Of a DNA stretch of 54,166 bases, positions 29,791-37,566 are shown one piece after another (position 1 is the first letter of the stretch; each line of letters begins with the position of its first letter). The translations under genes were made by a program, and so were the position numbers. Below the pieces are notes generated by a model. That model was not told where the DNA came from and did no database searches. It saw only the letters and a program-made list of their open reading frames with translations. This DNA comes from Candidatus Kryptoniota bacterium (GTDB taxonomy: Bacteria > Bacteroidota > Ignavibacteria > Kryptoniales > JAKASW01): assembly GCA_024641705.1 (NCBI GenBank), contig JAHECO010000024.1, positions 1 through 54,166 of the forward strand, written 5' to 3'.

Positions 29791-32778
29791 ATGAGGTTAA
29801 GGACTATTTTGGGCCTTTTGTGGTGCTTAAGCTGCTTGATCGTTCCTGCAGGCACCGCGTATTCTCAGGCTGTAGAAACCGGGACACTCGCTGGTACCGT
29901 AGTAGATGCCGCCAATAAACAGCCGCTTCCTGCTGCGACAATTCTGGTAGTCGGTACCAACAATGGGACCGTTACCGATCTGGAAGGGAGGTTCGTAATC
30001 AATGGACTTGAAAGCGGCAAGTACAAAATCAAAGTATCCTATGTGGGGTACAAAGATAAGGAAGTCGAAGTAGCAGTGAAGCCGAATGTCGTCAGCAAGG
30101 TCGAAGTAGCCTTGGAGGAGACGGCTATTAGCGGAAAAGAGGTCGTGGTAACCGCTCAACGTCAAGGTCAAGAACAGGCAATTACTCAGGAGCTTTCTTC
30201 AAATACCATCGTGAACATCGTCACCCCCGATCGTATCAGAGAGAACCCCGATGCAAATGCTGCTGAGGCCGTGGGGCGGCTTCCGGGAATATCTTTGGTG
30301 AGGAGTGGCGGCGTAGGGGAAAACCTCATAATTCGCGGAATGGCTCCTTCCTATACCGTGGTTGAATTAAATGGTATTCAAATACCTTCAAACTCCGTGG
30401 ACACTCGCGGCGTTAACATATCCGGACTATCCATGTACAGTCTGGACGGGATCAGCGTTTTCAAGTCAATCACCCCGGATATGGAAGCAAACGCTGTAGC
30501 CGGCGCGGTGAATCTGAAGTTGGCGCACGCCCCCGACTCGCCGTCTCTCAACATTATTGCAGAACCAGGGTACAATCATCAGAATAATTATTTCGGCAAC
30601 TACACATTCAACCTGGATGCAAGCCGGCGGTTCTTCAGTGATAAACTCGGCGTGAGGTTAGATATAGATGCCGAGGGAGCCAACAGAGGGACACAGACTT
30701 TAGGCGGTTCATACACGGTTAATTCCAATATAAACGGCGGAGTCGGATTTGAGCCGGTGGATCTTACCGAAGCTTCTCTTAATAGCATTTCCAATTTTAA
30801 CAAAAAGCAGGCCGGTTCTCTGGTCATAGATTGGCGGTTCTCGCGGCTTTCCACTCTTACTCTTTACAACTTCTTCTCAGCCAGCGGTGCCCAGAAGTCA
30901 ACATTTACTAAAGAGTTCCAGCCCTCCTATTACAATTTCTACGATGCAACTCTGGACAACAACGGTAGGAACCTCCTCTATAACGGCTCTTTGCAGGGTG
31001 AGAGCAATATAGGCGCTGTCGACCTGGACTATGGTCTCGCATACTCACAGATACACAATTACGATCCCTATGTCAAGAACTGGCAATTTCGGTGGCTGAG
31101 CGTGGCTTATCCGCCTGCACTTACCACAGATTCAGCGTTAGCGGTTCTGCCCGTCAATGGATTTATAAATGATAATCTTGATTCCGGGAGCACCTCTATA
31201 TTGCAGTCGATTGCGTTGATACATATGGGCTACAACTCAACTGACGTTCTGCAAAGAAACGGTCAGGGTTATCTCAACGTCAAACTACCCTTTAACCTGA
31301 CGAACGATGTCAGCGGATATCTCAAAGGAGGCCTCGAGTACAAGAACACTCGTCGGGTTGTGAGCTATTATTCAGCTGATCAGCCGTTTACTGCATTCGG
31401 GAATGCCCAGAGCGTTTTTCCATGGCTGACGCAATCCACCGCAACCCCTCAACCCTCTGGGTATTCGTTTGTCTCGGGAGACATTAACAAGTTCCTTGAC
31501 GGACAATACAACTTCGGGTGGAACATCGACTTTTCGAGACTGAATAACTACTGGAATTGGTGGAATACGTTTTCCAACAATGTTATTAAGGGTGATTCCG
31601 TTATCAAGACTGTCGGAAGCAACCTACTTATCGGATTTGTACCGGACTTCTACAACAGTTCAATTCACAATCAGGGTATCACTGACGATTACTATGCAGC
31701 TTATTTGATGGCGGTGCTAAAATTAGGTGACGTAGTATCGTTCATCCCGGGTGCCCGTTATGAGAAAGAGACAGAGGCGCTTATCGGTCACCAGGTTTAT
31801 AATCTCGCGCAAACCTATTCGCTCTATATCCCAACTACGCAGGTTAACGCTTCTCCGAGTAATGAGTTTATCCTTCCCAATTTTCACTTGAAGATAAAGC
31901 CTCTGGACTGGCTTGCATTTCAAGCTGCATATACAAAGACTCTGGGACGTCCGGATTATCAAGAAATTGTGCCCAATGTTTACATCAACAGTAGTGAAGA
32001 ACCGTTCACATATCGGGTTGGGAATCCGAATCTGCAACCTGAACAGTGGTCGAATTACGATTTGCAGGCAGCTGTTTTTAGCAACGAGGTGGGCCTCTTT
32101 TCGATCGATGGATTTTATAAAGTAGTGAAAAACAAGATTTGGAGCAGGACATATACCAGGGTTCCCGGAGACCCGGTGGTCCCGGGTTTCGGCCCCAATG
32201 ATCTCGTGAATGTTACGGAAACGGTGAACCACACCAACCCGGTGTACGTGAAAGGCGCAGAGGTGAATTGGCAGACAAATTTCTGGTACCTGCCCGAGCC
32301 CTTCTCCTACTTTACTCTGGACCTAAACTACACTCTCATGACTTCGCACACTTTGTATCCGTCGGAAAGATTATACACCGTTGTTACGATTGATAGCGTC
32401 ACTCACAGACCGAAAGCGCAAGAGATAAGGGTGGATTCATCGGTAACAGGGAGAATGCTTGATCAACCGAACAGCATAGTCAATGCTTCTCTGGGCTTTG
32501 AATGGAGTGGTTTGAACATTTGGGTGTCATATCAATACAACGGCGATATCCTGACATCATGGTCAAGCCAGCCAGAGTTATCCGGCAGGCAGAGTTCCTA
32601 CCAAAGCTGGGACATGCAGGCTACGTACCAGCTTCCGATCAGAGGGCTGAAACTGAGATGCGACGTGGCAAACATAAACAACGCCCGGCAGGTGTCCACT
32701 CTCGTCTCGGGATCGAGACCCACCTATATCGAAAGTTACGGGTGGACTTCGGACTTCGGCTTTATGTACAGCTTCTGA
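29791..32778 (+). CDS. TonB-dependent outer-membrane receptor with carboxypeptidase-regulatory-like domain
   Basis: From the ATG at 29791 (AGGAGGTTTTGCA upstream) the protein has 995 residues. The signal peptide runs to about residue 27 (GTAYSQ), followed by a CarboxypepD_reg-like domain (about 33-115: GTLAGTVVDAANKQPLPAAT, YVGYKDKEVEV). A plug domain (about 130-250: AEAVGRLPGISLVRSGGVGE, IIRGMAPSYTVVELNGIQIP) precedes a 22-strand barrel ending in YGWTSDFGFMYSF with the terminal aromatic residue. It should import an oligosaccharide through the outer membrane with TonB energy. No SusD-like gene lies beside it. Its place between the rha operon and the pectin enzymes suggests rhamnogalacturonan fragments as cargo. 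Confidence 0.9.
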   Translation: MRLRTILGLLWCLSCLIVPAGTAYSQAVETGTLAGTVVDAANKQPLPAATILVVGTNNGTVTDLEGRFVINGLESGKYKIKVSYVGYKDKEVEVAVKPNVVSKVEVALEETAISGKEVVVTAQRQGQEQAITQELSSNTIVNIVTPDRIRENPDANAAEAVGRLPGISLVRSGGVGENLIIRGMAPSYTVVELNGIQIPSNSVDTRGVNISGLSMYSLDGISVFKSITPDMEANAVAGAVNLKLAHAPDSPSLNIIAEPGYNHQNNYFGNYTFNLDASRRFFSDKLGVRLDIDAEGANRGTQTLGGSYTVNSNINGGVGFEPVDLTEASLNSISNFNKKQAGSLVIDWRFSRLSTLTLYNFFSASGAQKSTFTKEFQPSYYNFYDATLDNNGRNLLYNGSLQGESNIGAVDLDYGLAYSQIHNYDPYVKNWQFRWLSVAYPPALTTDSALAVLPVNGFINDNLDSGSTSILQSIALIHMGYNSTDVLQRNGQGYLNVKLPFNLTNDVSGYLKGGLEYKNTRRVVSYYSADQPFTAFGNAQSVFPWLTQSTATPQPSGYSFVSGDINKFLDGQYNFGWNIDFSRLNNYWNWWNTFSNNVIKGDSVIKTVGSNLLIGFVPDFYNSSIHNQGITDDYYAAYLMAVLKLGDVVSFIPGARYEKETEALIGHQVYNLAQTYSLYIPTTQVNASPSNEFILPNFHLKIKPLDWLAFQAAYTKTLGRPDYQEIVPNVYINSSEEPFTYRVGNPNLQPEQWSNYDLQAAVFSNEVGLFSIDGFYKVVKNKIWSRTYTRVPGDPVVPGFGPNDLVNVTETVNHTNPVYVKGAEVNWQTNFWYLPEPFSYFTLDLNYTLMTSHTLYPSERLYTVVTIDSVTHRPKAQEIRVDSSVTGRMLDQPNSIVNASLGFEWSGLNIWVSYQYNGDILTSWSSQPELSGRQSSYQSWDMQATYQLPIRGLKLRCDVANINNARQVSTLVSGSRPTYIESYGWTSDFGFMYSF

Positions 32779-33108
32779 GGTGTCTGGCAAACATGGTATT
32801 TGAAGGAGGTGATGCTTTTTATGAGGGTACAGTGAGAATCGGGCTTTGGCGGGGACATGCCCGAACAGTAGCGATCTTCAGGGGCGTGTTCGTGTCATTG
32901 ACCTCGATTCCTAACTCGAACGTTATCTCTTAAACAAGGCTTTCCCCCTGCAGTTCTCGCAACGGCGGAAAGCATAACGGATATGCGCAAGATGAAGGTT
33001 AAATGAGCAAAGGAGGAAACGGCATTTTAAATGTATTCCATCCTACTACCTTCTGCATTTTTTCAGCGTAACTTAACCCGCACAACAACCTTAAAGGAGT
33101 ACGATGTC
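32779..33108. other. Intergenic region after the TonB receptor
   Basis: About 330 bases with no convincing gene. A perfect Shine-Dalgarno sequence AAGGAGGTGAT (32803-32813) stands 7 bases before an ATG at 32821 that opens only a four-codon frame ending at 32835. The rest shows nothing recognisable apart from AAAGGAG serving the next gene. Confidence 0.4.
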
Positions 33109-34851
33109 ATGAGAAATTTCAAACTCTTATTGGCAGCCTCACTGGTCACCTTCCTTATTTCCGCCAATGGGAAAGCCCAACCGAAAGTGATCAATGTTGC
33201 ACCAGGCTACGGTTCCTTGAATGACTCCGTAGCGGCGGAAGGATCAGCTACCTATGTGTTGCAGGCCGGTCAATGGTACGGCCTCAACGCTGTACTGAAC
33301 ACTCCGACCACGGGTCCTGTGTCCATAATCGGACAAACCCCGGCACCGGGAAAGATGCCCGCCATACTTCAAACCGGCAATACATCCAGCGGTACGACGT
33401 TCACTCAAATGTTCAAGACATACAGCGATTTTACGTTAAAGAATGTCTTTCTTGTGAACGCGGATCTAAATGACGGCTTGGGAGCAGGCATACTGTTCGC
33501 AGAGGGACCCGGTAGAATTAACTTTGATTCAGTAACTGCAGACCCTGTAGGAAGCCATTACTTTTTGGAATCCTACGTCAAGAGCTACAAAGACGTGAAT
33601 ATATTTGTGACAAACTCTCTGCTTATGAACAGGACACTGTCAACAACCGTAGGTGACGGATATTTCTTTGCTAATGTCATATGGGATACTCTCTACTTTG
33701 AGAATAACACCGTAGTTCACTGCGGAAATCAATTCTACAAAGGACCAAATGCCGAGAATGATACTGTGGGCTTCAATTGGATTAACCATAATACGTTCCT
33801 CTTCCTCAAAACAAACTTCAAGTCAGACTTTGGTGATTCCAATACGTACATAACGAATAACCTTTTTTGGATGGGTGGGTACGTCCCGGAAAGGATTGCT
33901 GAGGGACACCCAGATGCTTATGTAGGTAACAGTATACACGGTCTTTTCCTCGACGATACGCTGTTATATGAGACGGTGCCCAGCGAAAGAAAACACTTCA
34001 TAGAGTACAATAGTAACTATCGTGCTCCAGGAATATGGGACCTGGCGACCTGGGTTAACAGTCAGACATGGAACCTTACTACCTTTATTCCCGAGTTCAT
34101 CCCGTCGATCGCATGGTTTGATTCGTCCAGAGAGACAAGGATGTATAATACGAAGAGCGCTTTCCCCAACTTCTACTGCACGAATAACATGTCCGATACC
34201 AGCGGGCAAAACACCACTTTCGATCCGCAGTTCACCGACTCCAAGATTTATTCTCTGACTGACTCTTGTGTTATCTGGGCGGATAGCGTCGTATATCAAA
34301 TCTACGGCGGTGCAACGACGAACTCAGCACTATGGCCGGACATTTTCTATCGGGTCGACACAAGCTTTAGTTACCCGACTACCTGGCCCCGCTTCGACGG
34401 AGCTTACACAAATTCCATGTTCACGACTGCTTCGATCGGCGGGTTGCCGATCGGCGACCTGAACTGGTTCCCGAATCAGAAGAAGATTTGGAAAGAATAT
34501 CAGCCAAAGATCATGCAGCATATCTTGGCTGAAGACCAAACACAGATGAACGTAACCGCCGTACAGGATGCAAACAGCCACGTCCCGGCCAAGTTCACGC
34601 TGCTGCAGAACTACCCGAATCCCTTCAACCCCACCACGGAGATCAAGTTCAGTATTGCCCGAACCGGCATGGTCTCGTTGAAGGTATATAACGTGCTGGG
34701 CCAGGAAGTTGCAACTTTGATTGACGGACGCCAGAGCGCGGGAAGTCACTTCGTAAACTTCAATGCTTCGAGGTTTGCAAGCGGAGTCTACTTCTACACT
34801 CTGCGGCAGAACGGCAATTCGATCACTAAGAAGATGCTTCTCCTGAAGTAA
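33109..34851 (+). CDS. Secreted parallel beta-helix protein with T9SS sorting domain
   Basis: The ATG at 33109 (AAAGGAGTACGATGTC upstream) gives 580 residues. The signal peptide ends near ISANGKAQ. The body (about 25-490) shows the rhythm of a right-handed parallel beta-helix of the pectate-lyase-like class (for example 'DFTLKNVFLVNADLNDG', 'VNIFVTNSLLMN', 'LYFENNTVVHCGNQFYKG'). A type IX sorting domain (about 500-580: LLQNYPNPFNPTTEIKF, ASGVYFYTL) ends the protein. It is surface-exposed or released. The fold and location suggest a pectin-binding or pectin-cleaving role, but no lyase active site was recognised. Confidence 0.75.
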   Translation: MRNFKLLLAASLVTFLISANGKAQPKVINVAPGYGSLNDSVAAEGSATYVLQAGQWYGLNAVLNTPTTGPVSIIGQTPAPGKMPAILQTGNTSSGTTFTQMFKTYSDFTLKNVFLVNADLNDGLGAGILFAEGPGRINFDSVTADPVGSHYFLESYVKSYKDVNIFVTNSLLMNRTLSTTVGDGYFFANVIWDTLYFENNTVVHCGNQFYKGPNAENDTVGFNWINHNTFLFLKTNFKSDFGDSNTYITNNLFWMGGYVPERIAEGHPDAYVGNSIHGLFLDDTLLYETVPSERKHFIEYNSNYRAPGIWDLATWVNSQTWNLTTFIPEFIPSIAWFDSSRETRMYNTKSAFPNFYCTNNMSDTSGQNTTFDPQFTDSKIYSLTDSCVIWADSVVYQIYGGATTNSALWPDIFYRVDTSFSYPTTWPRFDGAYTNSMFTTASIGGLPIGDLNWFPNQKKIWKEYQPKIMQHILAEDQTQMNVTAVQDANSHVPAKFTLLQNYPNPFNPTTEIKFSIARTGMVSLKVYNVLGQEVATLIDGRQSAGSHFVNFNASRFASGVYFYTLRQNGNSITKKMLLLK

Positions 34852-35141
34852 CTTTCCTCCCAGGGAGCCGCCTGCCCCCGCATTTCTGCCCATTATTATC
34901 GGCATGTTTTTGAACCCCCGCCTGCGCAAAGTGCTTTTGCGAGAGCTTGTCTCACTTTGCGTACCTGGCGGTTCACATAACCCGGTAGACTTTTTGCGGG
35001 GGTGGGACGGCTTTTTTGAGGTCGGACAGAACCTTGTCGTATATGGATTGGTCATCGAACTGACATTCTTCATTTCATGTGGAAACCGTTAACGGAACTG
35101 CCTCGTACCGGCGTGATTCTCAGAATACCACAAGTCGTGTA
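34852..35141. other. Intergenic region with inverted repeats before the GH105 gene
   Basis: A 9-bp inverted repeat CGCAAAGTG (34925-34933) / CACTTTGCG (34953-34961) and G/C-rich flanks (CCCCCG / CGGGGG) could form a branched structure and may end the upstream transcript. A 10-bp palindrome lies at 35086-35095. No gene is supported; a short frame at 34904-35092 looks fortuitous. Confidence 0.4.
35086..35095. promoter_or_regulatory. Palindrome CCGTTAACGG upstream of the GH105 gene
   Basis: A perfect 10-bp palindrome within AAACCGTTAACGGAA lies 46 bp before the GH105 start. Its position suits a regulator site, but it is not the same as the LacI-gene palindrome, so the binding protein is unknown. 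Confidence 0.25.
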
Positions 35142-36272
35142 ATGAAAATCCTGAAGCCGAGATATATCCTTTATTTGTCCATCATGTTGGCTGCGGCGCC
35201 TCAGACTCTCGCCGCGCAAACACTCCCGGACAAATCGTCGGTTCTGGATAAGATGGTCCTTGCAAACGGGTATTTCATGGAGAACTATCCCGACCCATCA
35301 CTCCCGATCGTGACGAACAAAAGCCGTCCGAGCAATATCTGGACGCGAAGTGTTTATTATGAAGGCCTGATGCCCCTTTACAAAATAGACCCTCAACCCG
35401 CCTGCCTTGACTATGCGCTTCGCTGGGCAAGATCGCATCATTGGAACATGCCCGGCGGTGCCACCACCCGGATCGCCGATAACCAATGCTGCGGCCAGAC
35501 TTACATCGCTTTATACATGCTAGATCGCGAACCCGAACGGATCAGGAATATCAAAGCGTCAATCGACGCCATGATCGCTATGGACAAGATCGACGACTGG
35601 TGGTGGATAGATGCTCTACAGATGGCAATGCCGGGTTTCGCGAGGTTGGGAGTGATATACCACGACAACAGGTATTTCAAGCGCATGTACGAGATGTACA
35701 CTTACACGAAAAAGAAGCTGTATAATCCGCGGGCCGGACTGTGGTGGCGCGACAGCACATTCCTTCCGCCGTATAAGGAACCGAACGGCAGGAATTGCTA
35801 TTGGTCGCGCGGCAACGGATGGGTCGTCGCTGCGCTCGTGCGTGTGTTGAAGACAATTCCCGATTCCATAATCGGCTATCAGGATTACAAAAGTACATAC
35901 CTTGCAGTGATAAAGGCGGTGCTTCCTTTGCAGCGCAAGGACGGTTTCTGGAATGTCAGCCTGGAAGACCTTGAGCATTTCGGCGGGAGAGAGAGCAGCG
36001 GCACATCATTGTTTCTCTACGGGATGGCATGGGGCGTTAGAAAAGGCTGGCTCGATCGAAAGACATACATGCCCGCGATCGTGAAGGCGTGGAACGGACT
36101 TGCAAACGATGCGCTCCATCCGGACGGGATGCTGGGATATGTGCAGGGTACCGGGAAACAGCCGAGCGACGGGCAGCCTGCCGGATATAATAACGTGCCC
36201 GACTTCCAGGATTTCGGCGTTGGGTGCTTTCTGCTGGCGGGAAGCCAAGTCTACCGGCTGGCGTCGAGATAA
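35142..36272 (+). CDS. GH105 unsaturated rhamnogalacturonyl hydrolase
   Basis: The ATG at 35142 gives 376 residues with a signal peptide (about 1-24, ending TLAAQ). The rest is an (alpha/alpha)6-barrel of YteR/GH105 type: WTRSVYYEGLMPLYKI, ADNQCCGQTYIALYML, 'WWWIDALQMAMPGFARLG', 'YWSRGNGWVVAALVRVL', ESSGTSLFLYGMAWGVRKG. It removes the unsaturated galacturonic acid left at the non-reducing end by rhamnogalacturonan lyase. The predicted export places it in the periplasm. The next gene follows after 24 bp. The aspartate in WWWIDA is the probable catalytic residue. Confidence 0.88.
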   Translation: MKILKPRYILYLSIMLAAAPQTLAAQTLPDKSSVLDKMVLANGYFMENYPDPSLPIVTNKSRPSNIWTRSVYYEGLMPLYKIDPQPACLDYALRWARSHHWNMPGGATTRIADNQCCGQTYIALYMLDREPERIRNIKASIDAMIAMDKIDDWWWIDALQMAMPGFARLGVIYHDNRYFKRMYEMYTYTKKKLYNPRAGLWWRDSTFLPPYKEPNGRNCYWSRGNGWVVAALVRVLKTIPDSIIGYQDYKSTYLAVIKAVLPLQRKDGFWNVSLEDLEHFGGRESSGTSLFLYGMAWGVRKGWLDRKTYMPAIVKAWNGLANDALHPDGMLGYVQGTGKQPSDGQPAGYNNVPDFQDFGVGCFLLAGSQVYRLASR

Positions 36273-36296
36273 TCCTGAGATCAAGGAGAACTTGAA

Positions 36297-37520
36297 ATGA
36301 AGAAGCTGAACATCCTGATGTTGCTCGCGACCGTGCTCTTCTTGTCGTCTCCCTCATTCTGTCAGGAGGTAATGACAACGGGTGGGAGGAAGATGCCTTA
36401 CGTGTGGATCGACAAAGATACACACCACGAGGTAATGCGTCTCACCCGGAGAAAAGGGGACAGCCGCAGTTTCTATTTCCACAACAACCCTTTCATTCCA
36501 GACAGGAATGGAAGGGGTACCCGCATGGTTTTCTACGGCACCGACAAAGATGGTTCCCAGATATTCACGGTAAATCTGTCGACGCTGAAGATGGTGAAAC
36601 TTACGGAGGATCACGCGAGGAAGTCCGGCGAGATCGTCGGTAGGATAAGTCACAACATCTATTTCCAGGAAAGGGACAGTGTCTTTTCGGTAAACGCCGA
36701 TACGCGTGAGAGGAAGTTAGTGTATGTATTCCCGCGCGGCTTTATGGGAGGCATAACGTGTCTGAATTCAAACGAAACGCTGTTGGGAGGCACATCGACA
36801 CCGAGAATCAAACACTTTCCGTTCAGGCGGGTCGGATCGAAAAGGCCGAACTTCGAGCAGATCTTTCAGTTCGAAAGGAAACGTACGCACACGATCTTTA
36901 CGATCAATTTGAAGACGCATAAACTCATCTGGATTTACACACATAAAGCGTGGCTGAATCACCTGCAATTCTCGCCGATCGATCCGTCGCTCATGCTGTT
37001 CTGTCACGAAGGGATCTGGCAGGACGTGAACAGAATCTGGACGATAAACATCGAGACCAGGCGTGCCAGGTTGATGTACAAGCGAACGATGCCGATGGAA
37101 ATCGCCGGTCACGAATGGTTCAGTCCCGACGGGCAAACGGTATGGTTCGACCTACAGAGGCCGAGAGGCGTGACCTTTTACGTCGGAGGGGTGAATGTTC
37201 ATACCGACAAACTGACCAAGTACCGGCTGACGAGAAATGAATGGAGCGTCCACTATACGATATCGCCCGACGAGAAACTCTTTGCCGGAGACGGCGGCGA
37301 CACAAGTTCCGTCGCCCACGCAAAAAATTGCAAGTGGATTTATCTTTTTACACCTGAAGGCGATCATTTCAAGGCTGAACGTCTGGTGAACATGAAATAT
37401 GACAACTACCACCTGGAGCCTAACTTGCATTTTTCTCCGGATGGGAAATGGATAATTTTCAGAGCAAACTTCGAAGGCTTTGAAAGCGTGTACGCCGTAC
37501 GAATCAAGAAGAACATTTGA
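36297..37520 (+). CDS. PL22-like oligogalacturonate lyase with signal peptide
   Basis: This 407-residue protein has a cleavable signal peptide (1-22, ending SPSFCQ). The seven-bladed propeller is typical of PL22 and TolB-like proteins: 'HEVMRLTRRKGDSRSFYFHNNPF', 'WLNHLQFSPIDPSLMLFCHEG', AGHEWFSPDGQTVWFD, 'NYHLEPNLHFSPDGKWIIF'. PL22 enzymes split unsaturated di- and oligogalacturonides by beta-elimination, using Mn2+ held by histidines and a glutamine or glutamate; the H/E residues in these blocks fit. Characterised PL22 enzymes are mostly cytoplasmic, so the signal peptide is noteworthy. Strong AAGGAGAACTTGAA site before the ATG. Confidence 0.8.
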   Translation: MKKLNILMLLATVLFLSSPSFCQEVMTTGGRKMPYVWIDKDTHHEVMRLTRRKGDSRSFYFHNNPFIPDRNGRGTRMVFYGTDKDGSQIFTVNLSTLKMVKLTEDHARKSGEIVGRISHNIYFQERDSVFSVNADTRERKLVYVFPRGFMGGITCLNSNETLLGGTSTPRIKHFPFRRVGSKRPNFEQIFQFERKRTHTIFTINLKTHKLIWIYTHKAWLNHLQFSPIDPSLMLFCHEGIWQDVNRIWTINIETRRARLMYKRTMPMEIAGHEWFSPDGQTVWFDLQRPRGVTFYVGGVNVHTDKLTKYRLTRNEWSVHYTISPDEKLFAGDGGDTSSVAHAKNCKWIYLFTPEGDHFKAERLVNMKYDNYHLEPNLHFSPDGKWIIFRANFEGFESVYAVRIKKNI

Positions 37521-37566
37521 ATTTGTTATAAGCACAACAACTATGCGGAGGCGTTTCTGTACGGAC

